Source: Bradyrhizobium sp. JYMT SZCCT0180 (GTDB lineage Bacteria > Pseudomonadota > Alphaproteobacteria > Rhizobiales > Xanthobacteraceae). From it: 64,000 nt of DNA. Location of the stretch: positions 62,001-126,000 of the forward strand of contig NZ_JAFCLZ010000004.1 in NCBI RefSeq assembly GCF_018130165.1, written 5' to 3'. The notes below the pieces were generated by a model that was not told the DNA's origin, searched no databases, and saw nothing but the letters and a program-made list of their open reading frames with translations. Position numbers and translations under genes: made by a program. Positions within the stretch are counted from its first letter, which is position 1; each line of letters opens with the position of its first letter. Shown in pieces: positions 44,379-52,772 of the stretch.

Positions 44379-44678
44379 TTATTCCTCAGGAAATAGCAGG
44401 CGCTCATAATCTCGCGCGCCGTGAAGGATATGGATGACTTCAATCGCATCCTGACTGACGCGGTAGAAAATCAGAAACCGGCCGAAGGGACGGCGTCGAA
44501 TGCCGAGATGCTCGTAGCGCGGCACCAATGGGTAGCCACGCGGGGCGTCCAGCAATGACTCGCATCTCTCCCGCAACTCGCGGACCAGAGTGAGCGCGCT
44601 CTGCGCGCTTTGCTCAGCGACATACGCCGCGATTTGCTCCAGATCGGCCTCGGCCTCGGCCGTGACGACGACGATCAC
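44379..44678 (-). CDS. Type II toxin, RelE/ParE family
   Basis: This 99-residue toxin has the compact beta-sheet fold of the family: VTAEAEADLEQIAAYVAEQS with the first helix, LVRELRERCESLLDAPRGYP, then LVPRYEHLGIRRRPFGRFLI, FYRVSQDAIEVIHILHGARD and a closing Arg-Asp-Tyr. The C-terminal HILHGARDYERLL matches the ParE-like end (HxxR). ParE toxins inhibit DNA gyrase, whereas RelE-type ones cleave mRNA; the sequence favours the ParE-like group but does not prove the target. It overlaps the antitoxin gene by four bases (ATGA), as expected for a toxin expressed after its antitoxin. Confidence 0.9.
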   Translation of the reverse strand: MIVVVTAEAEADLEQIAAYVAEQSAQSALTLVRELRERCESLLDAPRGYPLVPRYEHLGIRRRPFGRFLIFYRVSQDAIEVIHILHGARDYERLLFPEE

Positions 44679-44932
44679 TTGCGATCCGGTTTGACCGCCA
44701 ATTTCGCTTCCAGGCGGTCAAACACCTCGGAACTTGGCTTCACCCGGCCGGCATCCGCGTCAGCAAGGCCACGCGCGATCGACGCGTCGAGCGCGGCCAA
44801 CCTTGCTTCGCGTTCTTGAATGAGCCGCACGCCTTCGCGCAGCACTTCGCTTTTAGAATGGTAGCGGCCGGATGCCACGAGCTTAGTCACGAAGCTTTCC
44901 AGCACCTCTCCCAAATCTGCGCTCACCGCCAT
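44675..44932 (-). CDS. Type II antitoxin, ParD family
   Basis: This 85-residue ribbon-helix-helix antitoxin contains LGEVLESFVTKLVASGRYHS and KSEVLREGVRLIQEREARLA, the DNA-binding part, and a C-terminal tail (ADAGRVKPSSEVFDRLEAKL) that wraps the toxin. It precedes the toxin gene with an ATGA overlap, the usual order. A perfect palindrome 31 bp upstream (44963-44979) is a candidate operator for autoregulation. The operon is on the minus strand, with the NYN-LOTUS gene upstream on the same strand. Confidence 0.92.
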   Translation of the reverse strand: MAVSADLGEVLESFVTKLVASGRYHSKSEVLREGVRLIQEREARLAALDASIARGLADADAGRVKPSSEVFDRLEAKLAVKPDRK

Positions 44933-44962
44933 GCTTGATCTCCGGCCTTCCCGCCTTCAGTG

Positions 44963-44979
44963 CCAATAACTATTATTGG
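44963..44979. promoter_or_regulatory. Candidate ParD operator
   Basis: CCAATAA-CTA-TTATTGG is a perfect 7-bp inverted repeat with a 3-bp centre, in an AT-rich patch just upstream of the parD start codon. Position and symmetry fit an antitoxin-toxin autoregulatory site. There is no direct evidence of binding. Confidence 0.55.
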
Positions 44980-45015
44980 ATTGCCCGTTTTTCAAGCAGA
45001 TTGCAGGCTCCCATT

Positions 45016-45825
45016 CTACTTTGCATGGGGTTGTTTTCGCGATTTTGTGTTTGCTGGTTCTTGCGCGACCTGAACCTTGCCTTTCGGACCGCGGCTGGCG
45101 ACCTTGGCCCTGATCCGCACATGCCCGCTATCGATCCTTTCGACGTCGAAGGCGTCCGTCTTCCGGACCAGATCGATGAGTTTGCTATGGCCGTATGAGC
45201 GCTGGTCGAAATCAGAGAACAGGTTTGAAAGTTGCGTGCCCACCTGCCCCAGCGAAACCCATCCGTCCTCGCCCTCGATCTGCGAAATGGCCTTTTTCAA
45301 TATTGGAATAGCGGCACTCCGAGGCTGGAGCGAAACCGGCTTGGATGGTGTCTCCGCGTTGGAGGTCGTCGCCGCCGCCGGCAAAAGATTCTCCGTGTAA
45401 ATAAATCGGCGGCAGGCCTGCCTGAAACTCTCCGGCGTCTTCTGGGCGCCAAATCCGTAGACATCGGCGCCTTGCTCGCGCATGCGGGAGGCAAGGCGCG
45501 TAAAATCACTGTCTGATGACACCAGGCAAAAGCCGTCGAACCGTCCGCTGTGCAGCAGGTCCATGGCGTCGATGACCAGCGCGATGTCAGATGCATTCTT
45601 GCCCTTGGTGTAGGCAAACTGCTGGTACGGATCGATGGCGTGCTTTTGCAGGATCTCGGACCATGATTTGAGGTGCGGCCCGGAAAAATCACCGCAAATA
45701 CGGCGGACGCTGGCCTCGCCGAATTTCGCGACTTCCTCGAACAAGCCGCCGGCAATCAGCGGCGAGGTGTTGTCGGCATCGATCAGCACGGCAAAACGGG
45801 GCAATCGCTGCTGTTCGGCTTTCAT
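45016..45825 (-). CDS. NYN (PIN-like) nuclease with OST-HTH/LOTUS domain
   Basis: This 269-residue protein has an N-terminal NYN domain (about residues 8-150): RFAVLIDADNTSPLIAGGLF with the catalytic Asp pair, then DIALVIDAMDLLHSGRFDGF, LVSSDSDFTRLASRMREQGA and VYGFGAQKTPESFRQACRRF. It is followed by a linker and a LOTUS/OST-HTH domain (about residues 170-240: LKKAISQIEGEDGWVSLGQV, LSDFDQRSYGHSKLIDLVRK). The Lys/Arg-rich C-terminal tail probably binds nucleic acid. NYN proteins of this group are thought to be RNases and the LOTUS domain binds RNA. The cellular target is unknown. It is upstream of and parallel to parDE. Confidence 0.87.
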   Translation of the reverse strand: MKAEQQRLPRFAVLIDADNTSPLIAGGLFEEVAKFGEASVRRICGDFSGPHLKSWSEILQKHAIDPYQQFAYTKGKNASDIALVIDAMDLLHSGRFDGFCLVSSDSDFTRLASRMREQGADVYGFGAQKTPESFRQACRRFIYTENLLPAAATTSNAETPSKPVSLQPRSAAIPILKKAISQIEGEDGWVSLGQVGTQLSNLFSDFDQRSYGHSKLIDLVRKTDAFDVERIDSGHVRIRAKVASRGPKGKVQVAQEPANTKSRKQPHAK

Positions 45826-45988
45826 CGGTGCCCCCTTTTGTGGTCGCGGCCATATTGACGCAACTCCGCCGATTCTGGAAAAGGCCGCATAAAGTACGCG
45901 ATTTGGCGGGCCGGACCCTCGTTTGGCGGCGATTTCGACGTTACCTTAGGACTTTACGCTCTGCCGATTCGAAGAGGTTCCCAACGCC

Positions 45989-46615
45989 ATGACCATCCGC
46001 CTGCATCGCGGCGATCTGCCGGATCTTTCCCGCTACACGGATTCGGTTGCGATCGATACCGAGACCATGGGGCTCAACCCGCATCGCGACCGGCTTTGCG
46101 TGGTGCAGATGTCGAATGGCGACGGCACCGCCGACGTGATCCAGATCCCCAAGGACTACGGCAAGGACCACAGCGACGCGCCGAACCTGAAGGCGCTGCT
46201 CGCCAATCCCAAGGTCATCAAGATCTTCCACTTCGCCCGCTTTGATCTGGCCGCCCTCTACAACGCCTTCGGCGTGATGCCGCAGCCGGTCTATTGCACC
46301 AAGATCGCCTCGCGGCTGAGCCGCACCTATACCGACCGGCATGGCCTGAAGGACCTGGTGCGCGAGGTGCTCAATATCGACCTGTCGAAGCAGCAGCAGT
46401 CGAGCGACTGGGGCTCGGCCAGCCTCAGCGAGGCGCAGCTCGCCTATGCGGCTTCCGACGTGCTGCATCTGCATGGCCTGCGTGAACGGCTCAACGCCAT
46501 GCTGGCGCGCGAGGGCCGCACCGAACTGGCGCAGGCCTGTTTCGATTTCCTGCCGACCCGGGCCAGGCTCGACCTCGGCGGCTGGGAGCTCGAGGATATT
46601 TTCGCGCATTCCTGA
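45989..46615 (+). CDS. rnd: Ribonuclease D-like 3'-5' exonuclease (short form)
   Basis: This 208-residue DEDD exonuclease has the Exo motifs in order: SVAIDTETMGLNPHRDRLCV with Asp and Glu, KIFHFARFDLAALYNAFGV with the middle Asp, and AQLAYAASDVLHLHGLRERL with the last Tyr and Asp. It ends after about 200 residues and lacks the HRDC domains of E. coli RNase D, as is common in alphaproteobacteria. It probably trims tRNA or other stable RNA 3' ends. It is divergent from the NYN-LOTUS gene. The gap of about 140 bp before lptC shows no terminator by eye. Confidence 0.92.
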   Translation: MTIRLHRGDLPDLSRYTDSVAIDTETMGLNPHRDRLCVVQMSNGDGTADVIQIPKDYGKDHSDAPNLKALLANPKVIKIFHFARFDLAALYNAFGVMPQPVYCTKIASRLSRTYTDRHGLKDLVREVLNIDLSKQQQSSDWGSASLSEAQLAYAASDVLHLHGLRERLNAMLAREGRTELAQACFDFLPTRARLDLGGWELEDIFAHS

Positions 46616-46755
46616 ACCGGGGCGATTTGAAGCAGTCCCCGGGGTGCTTGGGGGTGTTTACGCCCCGTTTCGGTCACACTGGTAAAGCGAGGTCCGGGCT
46701 GCATCGTGAGGCAATCCCGGCTACAATGGCGGGCTAACCTCGCTCTGGAGCAGCG

Positions 46756-47499
46756 GTGAACTCGTCACAGAACCCAGCCTACGTCGCCGGAATGGAGGCG
46801 CGCTTTGCCAGCGCGGCGCGCCACAGCCGGATGGTACGGGTGCTGCGGATCGCGGTGCCGTCGGCAGTGGTGCTGGCGATGGCGAGCATCGTCGCCGTGT
46901 CGGTTTTCAATCCGTTCCGGATGCTGTTGCCGAAGCTCCCGGTCGACATCGGCAATCTGGTGGTTTCCGGCACCAAGATTACGATGGAATCGCCGCATCT
47001 CGCCGGCTTTTCGACCGACCAGCGGCCGTACGAAGTCTGGGCCAAGGCCGCGATCCAGGATCTGACCGATCCCGACCATATGGAACTCAAGGCGCCGCGC
47101 GCCAAGGTGATGCTGGAAGACAAGAGCACGGTGACGATGGATGCCCGCACCGGCTATTACGACAGCAAGCAGCAATTGCTCGATCTGCGTAAGGATATCT
47201 TCCTGCAATCCTCCACCGGCTATGAAGCCCGCCTGTCGCAGGCCTATATCGACATCAACAAGGGCACGGTAACCTCGGATGAACATGTCGACGTCAAACT
47301 GCTGAATGGAACGCTCGTCGCCGACAGGCTCAGAATCCTCAACAGCGGCGAGGTGGTGCGGTTCGAAGGCAATGTCGTGATGAATTTGGACAAACTGGGT
47401 GATGACGTTGCGCCCGCTCAGCCTGCGCCGGCGCCCGAACCCGTTGCTCCACAGCCGAAGACGCGATCCGTCTCCGGCAAATCTTCCAGCACGAAATGA
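46756..47499 (+). CDS. lptC: LPS export periplasmic protein LptC
   Basis: This 247-residue bitopic protein has an N-terminal membrane segment (VLRIAVPSAVVLAMASIVAV at about residues 31-50). The rest is a periplasmic beta-jellyroll domain (SGTKITMESPHLAGFSTDQR, KAAIQDLTDPDHMELKAPRA, YEARLSQAYIDINKGTVTSD, VVMNLDKLGD). It links the LptB2FG pump to LptA. The start is a GTG at 46756 with CTGGAG upstream. It overlaps lptA by four bases (ATGA), and the acidic Pro-rich C-terminal tail is not conserved. Longer than E. coli LptC, which is usual for the group. Confidence 0.93.
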   Translation: MNSSQNPAYVAGMEARFASAARHSRMVRVLRIAVPSAVVLAMASIVAVSVFNPFRMLLPKLPVDIGNLVVSGTKITMESPHLAGFSTDQRPYEVWAKAAIQDLTDPDHMELKAPRAKVMLEDKSTVTMDARTGYYDSKQQLLDLRKDIFLQSSTGYEARLSQAYIDINKGTVTSDEHVDVKLLNGTLVADRLRILNSGEVVRFEGNVVMNLDKLGDDVAPAQPAPAPEPVAPQPKTRSVSGKSSSTK

Positions 47500-48203
47500 T
47501 TTTCATGAAGATGTTTTTCTCGCGCAGTCTGGCTCAGGCGGCGTTGGCGTTTGCGCTGATCGCGCCGGGTGCCGCCCTTGCGCAAAGCGCGATGTCGGGC
47601 GTGCCCAACGCGATGCAGGGCTTTTCGCAGAACCGCGATCAGCCGATCCAGATCGAAGCCGCGTCGCTGGAGATGCGCGACAAGAAAAAAGAGGCGACCT
47701 TTGCCGGCAACGTGAAAGTCGTGCAGGGCGACACCACCATGACGTCGAAAACGCTGGTCGTGTTCTACGATCAAGCTGGGGGGACGCCAGCCACGCCGCC
47801 TGCGGCCAATGCGAAGGGCGCCAAGACCGCGCCGATGCAGGCCGCTTCTCCGGGGCCTGGCGGCAGTTCGTCGATCCGCCGCTTGGAAGCCAAGGGCAAT
47901 GTCGTCATCACGCAAAAGGATCAGATCGTAACCGGCGACACCGCCATCTTCGATACCAGGGCCAATCTCATGACCATGGCGGGCGGACCGGGTGGCCAGG
48001 TCGTGCTGACCCAGTGCAAGAACGTGTTGCGCGGCGACCGCCTGAAGGTGGACATGACGACCGGTGTGTCGCGGGTGGAATCCGACAGCGGCAAGGTACA
48101 GGGCATGTTCGACCAGAGCTCGCAGGGCTGCGGGCCGGGAGCGGCGCCGGCGCCGGGCGGCGCGAAGCCGGGCCTGCCCATGCTGCTTCCTGGGAAAAAG
48201 TAA
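47496..48203 (+). CDS. lptA: LPS transport periplasmic protein LptA
   Basis: This 235-residue periplasmic bridge protein has a signal peptide (to about residue 30, GAALAQSA). The OstA/LptA beta-jellyroll follows: DQPIQIEAASLEMRDKKKEA, TFAGNVKVVQGDTTMTSKTL, VVITQKDQIVTGDTAIFDTR and VLTQCKNVLRGDRLKVDMTT. The Gly/Pro-rich insert around residues 90-125 and a Gly/Pro-rich tail are not seen in E. coli LptA. The ATG at 47496 overlaps the lptC stop, so translation is coupled. The lptB gene follows after 189 bp. Confidence 0.93.
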   Translation: MIFMKMFFSRSLAQAALAFALIAPGAALAQSAMSGVPNAMQGFSQNRDQPIQIEAASLEMRDKKKEATFAGNVKVVQGDTTMTSKTLVVFYDQAGGTPATPPAANAKGAKTAPMQAASPGPGGSSSIRRLEAKGNVVITQKDQIVTGDTAIFDTRANLMTMAGGPGGQVVLTQCKNVLRGDRLKVDMTTGVSRVESDSGKVQGMFDQSSQGCGPGAAPAPGGAKPGLPMLLPGKK

Positions 48204-48392
48204 GACAGATCAAAGCCTTAATTATTATCTTGGGCTCGCACGGTTGAAGCCGGGGTTCCGAGGCTGTATCTACTGGGCGGGCGCGGCAAGGTGTTCCACT
48301 GGGCACGGAACATCCATTCATTCATGCTTTGCAGGCGGATCGATTCGCCGGCGGGTGGCGCGGGATCACCGTGAAAGGCTAAGCGAAGCGGG

Positions 48393-49424
48393 ATGGTGGA
48401 TTTACTCGGCATGTTCCGTCGACGCCCCGCAAAGCGCGGGCCGGCAGGATTTGCGCGTTCGCGCGAGGACATCACCGCGCTCGGCGATTCCTTTGGCGAC
48501 ATGCTGACGAACCCGGTGCGCGATGCGCCGCCGATGGCGCGTACCGTCCCGCTGACCGGGTTGGAATTGCCCCAGCCGCCGGAGCACGCGGTGGAACCGC
48601 CGTACGAGGAACCGCGCCCGCGCGCGCAGGCCCCCAAGACCCAAGCCCCAAAGAACCAATCCAGGACCAATGGCGCCGCTGCGCCCCGTCTGATCCAGCG
48701 GCCGGGCTATCTCGCCGTGCACAGCGTGGAAAAAAGCTTTGGCACCCGCAAGGTCGTGCGCGGCGTCAGCATCTATGTTCGCCGCGGTGAGGCCGTGGGT
48801 TTGCTCGGGCCGAACGGCGCCGGCAAGACCACGGTGTTCTACATGATCACCGGGCTGATCAAGGCCGACCGCGGCGCCATCGAACTCGACGGCCATGACG
48901 TCACGAAGCTGCCGATGTATCAGCGCGCGCGGCTCGGCATCGGCTATCTGCCGCAGGAAGCGTCGATCTTCCGCGGCCTCACGGTGGAACAGAATATTCG
49001 CGCGGTGCTCGAGGTGGTGGAACCCTCGAGGAAGAAGCGCGAGGCCGAACTCGATTCGCTGCTCGATGAATTCAACATCGCGCGCTTGCGTAAATCGCCG
49101 TCGATCGCGCTGTCCGGCGGCGAGCGCCGCCGCGTCGAGATCGCGCGCGCGCTGGCGACGCGTCCGAACTACATGCTGCTCGACGAGCCGTTCGCCGGCA
49201 TCGATCCGATCGCGGTCGGCGACATTCAGGACCTGGTGCGCCATCTCACCAATCGCGGCATCGGCGTCCTGATCACCGACCACAATGTGCGTGAAACGCT
49301 CGGCCTGACCGACCGCGCCTACATCGTCTATGCCGGGGAAATCTTGACTGAAGGCAGTCCGGACGACATCGTCAACGATCCGGATGTACGCCGTCTTTAC
49401 CTTGGCGAGGAATTCCGCCTCTAG
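48393..49424 (+). CDS. lptB: LPS export ABC transporter ATP-binding protein LptB with long N-terminal extension
   Basis: This 343-residue ATPase powers LPS extraction by LptFG. The ABC domain (about residues 105-343) has Walker A GLLGPNGAGKTTVFYMITG, Q-loop region IGYLPQEASIFRGLTVEQNI, signature ALSGGERRRVEIARALA and Walker B NYMLLDEPFAGIDPI. H-loop TDHNVRETLGLTDRAYIV and the family-specific end LYLGEEFRL follow. The first 100 residues are a Pro/Arg-rich extension with no known domain (for example PPYEEPRPRAQAPKTQAPKN), absent from E. coli LptB (about 240 residues). The extension is likely disordered. The gene leads the lptB-rpoN-hpf-ptsN cluster. Confidence 0.95.
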   Translation: MVDLLGMFRRRPAKRGPAGFARSREDITALGDSFGDMLTNPVRDAPPMARTVPLTGLELPQPPEHAVEPPYEEPRPRAQAPKTQAPKNQSRTNGAAAPRLIQRPGYLAVHSVEKSFGTRKVVRGVSIYVRRGEAVGLLGPNGAGKTTVFYMITGLIKADRGAIELDGHDVTKLPMYQRARLGIGYLPQEASIFRGLTVEQNIRAVLEVVEPSRKKREAELDSLLDEFNIARLRKSPSIALSGGERRRVEIARALATRPNYMLLDEPFAGIDPIAVGDIQDLVRHLTNRGIGVLITDHNVRETLGLTDRAYIVYAGEILTEGSPDDIVNDPDVRRLYLGEEFRL

Positions 49425-49516
49425 CCCTTTTTTAGCAGACGTCAAGCCGTGTACATCGGCTTTGGACTAGGATAAGCAAGAATCGGACCAACTTTAGTGG
49501 ATCGGTTCTCGCCTCC

Positions 49517-51190
49517 ATGGCACTGACGCAGAGACTAGAATTCCGCCAGTCGCAGTCGCTGGTCATGACGCCGCAGCTGATGCAGGCGATCAAGCTGCTG
49601 CAACTGTCGAACCTCGATCTCTCGGCCTTCGTCGAGGAGGAGCTGGAGCGTAATCCGCTGCTGGAGCGGGCCAGCGACGGGCCGGAAGCGCCGGTCAGGG
49701 GTGAACCGGTCCCGGAACAGGCTGAATTCTCCAATTCCGGTGATTCCCAGAGCTTTGGCGACGAGGGCGGTGCCGAGCCGGGCGAGATGGCCGGCGGGAC
49801 CAATGGCGACAGTTTTGAGCCCGGCCAGTTCGAGGCCGGCCAGGAAGACTGGCTGAACCGCGATCTCGGCAGCCGCACAGAAATTGAGCAGACGCTGGAT
49901 ACGCCGCTCGACAACGTCTTCTCCGAGGAGCCCGCCGAGGCGGCCGCCCGGGCGGCGCAGGATGCCGCGCCCACCGCCTACACCGAATGGGGTGGCGGCG
50001 CGTCGAACGACGACGATTACAACCTGGAAGCCTTTGTCGCCGCCGAAATTACCCTCGGCAGCCATCTCGCCGAACAACTGGCGGTGGCTTTCCCCGGTCC
50101 GGTGCAGCGCATGATCGGACAATACCTGATCGATCTGGTCGACGATGCCGGTTATCTGCCGCAGGACCTCGGGCAGGCCGCCGAACGGCTCGGCGCCGCG
50201 CAAGCCGATGTCGATGCGGTTCTTGCGGTGCTGCAGAAGTTCGACCCGCCCGGCGTTTGCGCGCGCAATCTGAGCGAATGCCTCGCGATCCAGCTCCGCG
50301 AGCTCAATCGCTACGACCCCGCGATGCAGGCGCTGGTCGAACACCTGGATTTGCTGGCCAAGCGTGACATCGCGTCTTTGCGCAAATTGTGCGGGGTCGA
50401 CGACGAGGACATCACCGACATGATCGGCGAGATCCGCCGGCTCGATCCCAAGCCCGGCCTGAAGTTCGGCTCGGCCCGCACCCAGACCATGGTGCCGGAC
50501 GTCTATGTGCGGCCGGGCCCGGACGGCGGCTGGCATGTCGAACTCAACAGCGACACGTTGCCGCGCGTGCTGGTCAATCAGGTCTATTACACCGAGCTGT
50601 CGAAGACGATCCGGAAAGACGGCGACAAATCCTACTTCACCGACTGCCTGCAGAACGCGACGTGGCTGGTCCGCGCGCTCGATCAGCGCGCCCGCACCAT
50701 CCTGAAGGTCGCGACCGAAATCGTACGCCAGCAGGACGGCTTCTTCACCCATGGCGTGGCGCATCTTCGGCCGCTGAACCTCAAGGCGGTGGCGGATGCG
50801 ATCCAGATGCATGAATCGACGGTGTCACGGGTTACCGCCAACAAATACATGGCGACCAATCGCGGCAGCTTTGAACTAAAGTATTTCTTCACCGCCTCGA
50901 TCGCCTCGGCCGACGGCGGCGAGGCCCATTCGGCCGAAGCGGTCCGCCACCACATCAAGCAACTGATCGACGCCGAAGCCCCGACCGCGATCCTCTCCGA
51001 CGATACGATCGTGGAACGATTGCGCGAGTCGGGCATTGATATTGCCCGCCGCACCGTCGCGAAGTACCGCGAAGCGATGCGAATTCCTTCCTCGGTGCAG
51101 CGCCGCCGTGACAAACAGAGCATGCTCGGTAACGCACTTTCAGCCCCGGCCACTTCCTCCGACCGGTCCCGTGACACGGCGCCGGCCTGA
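49517..51190 (+). CDS. rpoN: RNA polymerase sigma-54 factor
   Basis: This 557-residue sigma factor recognises -24/-12 promoters and needs AAA+ activators. Region I starts MALTQRLEFRQSQSLVMTPQ and has QAIKLLQLSNLDLSAFVEEE and ERNPLLER. An acidic region II (PVPEQAEFSNSGDSQSFGDE and more) follows. Region III includes the core-binding segment (VFPGPVQRMIGQYL-like to FDPPGVCARNLSECLAIQL). The C-terminal RpoN box is ARRTVAKYREAMRIPSSVQR. It lies 92 bp after lptB, and hpf follows at 71 bp. This gene order is typical of alphaproteobacteria. Confidence 0.97.
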   Translation: MALTQRLEFRQSQSLVMTPQLMQAIKLLQLSNLDLSAFVEEELERNPLLERASDGPEAPVRGEPVPEQAEFSNSGDSQSFGDEGGAEPGEMAGGTNGDSFEPGQFEAGQEDWLNRDLGSRTEIEQTLDTPLDNVFSEEPAEAAARAAQDAAPTAYTEWGGGASNDDDYNLEAFVAAEITLGSHLAEQLAVAFPGPVQRMIGQYLIDLVDDAGYLPQDLGQAAERLGAAQADVDAVLAVLQKFDPPGVCARNLSECLAIQLRELNRYDPAMQALVEHLDLLAKRDIASLRKLCGVDDEDITDMIGEIRRLDPKPGLKFGSARTQTMVPDVYVRPGPDGGWHVELNSDTLPRVLVNQVYYTELSKTIRKDGDKSYFTDCLQNATWLVRALDQRARTILKVATEIVRQQDGFFTHGVAHLRPLNLKAVADAIQMHESTVSRVTANKYMATNRGSFELKYFFTASIASADGGEAHSAEAVRHHIKQLIDAEAPTAILSDDTIVERLRESGIDIARRTVAKYREAMRIPSSVQRRRDKQSMLGNALSAPATSSDRSRDTAPA

Positions 51191-51261
51191 TTGCGTTCGC
51201 GTCAAATCGCGATAGTGTCGGTTTCCCGACAGAGTGAACGAGGCATCAAGCGAGGCATCAA

Positions 51262-51861
51262 ATGACCCTTCGAATCTCCGGGAAAAGCATCAGCGTCGGC
51301 GAAGCGCTTCGTTCCCGCGTCAGCGAGCGCACCGATGAGGTCCTGCGAAAATATTTCGACGGCAATTATTCCGGCCACATCACGCTGAGCAAGGATGGCT
51401 TCGGCTTCCGTACTGATTGTTCGCTGCACCTCGATTCCGGCATTACGCTGGAAGCCGATTCGAACGCCACCGACGCCTATGCCAGCGCCGACCAGGCGCT
51501 GGTGATGATCGAGAAGCGCCTGCGCCGCTACAAGAGCCGGCTGAAGGACCGTTCGGCCCGCAAGACCTACGCGGCTTCGGCGGCGCTCGCGGAGTTGAAC
51601 GGCGGGGGTCTGGACGCGCCGAGCTATATCATCGAGGCCCCGGAGGGCGACGACGAGGTCTCTGAATACAGCCCCGTGATCATTGCGGAGGCGACCAAGT
51701 CGCTGAAGCGGCTGTCGGTCAGCGAAGCTGTCATGGAGCTCGATCTGACCGGGGCGGCCTGCATCGTGTTTCAGCACGGCTCGAGCGGCCGGGTGAACAT
51801 CATTTACCGGCGCACGGACGGCAATGTCGGGTGGGTCGATCCCCCGGCCGTTACCCCCTGA
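51262..51861 (+). CDS. hpf: Ribosome hibernation promoting factor, long form
   Basis: This 199-residue protein promotes ribosome dimerisation or dormancy in stationary phase. The N-terminal domain begins MTLRISGKSISVGEALRSRV and continues through YADQALVMIEKRLRRYKSRL-like helix, the S30AE/YfiA fold. The C-terminal domain (KRLSVSEAVMELDLTGAACI, VFQHGSSGRVNIIYRRTDGN, VGWVDPP) is that of long-form HPF and mediates 100S dimers. It is a sibling of RaiA. It lies between rpoN and ptsN, as in related genomes. Confidence 0.96.
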   Translation: MTLRISGKSISVGEALRSRVSERTDEVLRKYFDGNYSGHITLSKDGFGFRTDCSLHLDSGITLEADSNATDAYASADQALVMIEKRLRRYKSRLKDRSARKTYAASAALAELNGGGLDAPSYIIEAPEGDDEVSEYSPVIIAEATKSLKRLSVSEAVMELDLTGAACIVFQHGSSGRVNIIYRRTDGNVGWVDPPAVTP

Positions 51862-52105
51862 CAAGCATGGCTGACAGCATTGACGCCCCTAGCGCCCCTC
51901 CCTATGGTCCGCCGCCCTTTAAGGATAGCGTGCGGGAACTCACCCGTGGGAGTTGGCACCGGTCATGCGTTGGAGTAGAAGCCGACCAATCGGGACCCGG
52001 GCCTAAGCCCGCCTCCTACCTCAGTTTCTTGACGCCCAATTCTTGAAGCTGAAGTTCTCGAACCCATTTCGCACCCTGACGGCTTAATTCACCTCGGAAC
52101 GCCCC

Positions 52106-52567
52106 ATGACGATTACCGATCTGGTCGCACCCGAGGCGATACTCCCCGCGTTGAAAGTCATCAGCAAGAAGCAGGCGTTGCAGGAACTTGCGGCGCGGGC
52201 GGCGACCCTGACCGGGCAGAACGAGCGCGCGGTCTTCGAAGTGCTGCTGCAGCGCGAAAAACTGGGGACCACCGCCGTCGGCTACGGCGTTGCCATACCG
52301 CACGGCAAGCTGCCCAAGCTCGAAAAGCTGTTCGGGTTTTTCGCCCGGCTTGAGCGCCCGATCGATTTCGAAGCAATGGATGGCCAGCCGGTCGACCTGG
52401 TATTCCTGCTGCTGGCGCCGGAAGGCGCCGGCGCCGACCATTTGAAGGCGCTGGCGCGGATTGCCCGCCTGCTGCGCGATCAGGACGTCGCCAAGAAACT
52501 GCGCGCCTCGCGCGACGCCCAGGCGATCTATTCGGTACTGGCGCTGCCGCCGGCGAGCGCGGCGTAA
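52106..52567 (+). CDS. ptsN: PTS IIA-like nitrogen regulatory protein PtsN (EIIA-Ntr)
   Basis: This 153-residue phosphocarrier of the nitrogen PTS has the PTS EIIA type-2 fold: MTITDLVAPEAILPALKVIS, ALQELAARAATLTGQNERAV, and the active His in GVAIPHGKLPKLEKLFGFF (about residue 66). VDLVFLLLAPEGAGADHLKAL and a C-terminal helix follow. It is phosphorylated through NPr and regulates potassium, phosphate and nitrogen-related functions. The 245-bp gap after hpf contains a CGGGC-CTAA-GCCCG hairpin at 51998-52011 without a T-tract, so it may have its own promoter. Confidence 0.95.
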   Translation: MTITDLVAPEAILPALKVISKKQALQELAARAATLTGQNERAVFEVLLQREKLGTTAVGYGVAIPHGKLPKLEKLFGFFARLERPIDFEAMDGQPVDLVFLLLAPEGAGADHLKALARIARLLRDQDVAKKLRASRDAQAIYSVLALPPASAA

Positions 52568-52609
52568 CACCCTTCATTTCCGAACTGACGCTGGCGAATT
52601 ACGTCGGCC

Positions 52610-52657
52610 AAAAAAATACGCGGGCCGTCCCCGATCCGAGGAACATGCCCGCGTATT
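52610..52657 (-). terminator. Rho-independent terminator downstream of the hsp20-DUF1150 operon
   Basis: AATACGCGGGC at 52615-52625 pairs perfectly with GCCCGCGTATT at 52647-52657. On the minus strand the hairpin is followed by seven consecutive T residues including those of the stem edge. It sits 116 bp past the DUF1150 stop and 43 bp past the ptsN stop on the other strand. Confidence 0.78.
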
Positions 52658-52772
52658 GCGAACTCTCATCGCGGTCTACGCGACCGCTACCAAGCCTGCG
52701 CCAGTGACAGCAGCCACCGCAGCGTCAGTTGATACCGACAAGCGTCGGATCAGCCGACACCGGTAGGCCGGG

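Noticed and set aside
51868..52046. Small open frame between hpf and ptsN
   Set aside because: It is a short open frame with a Pro-rich start and no binding site or family match; the segment is better read as an intergenic leader.
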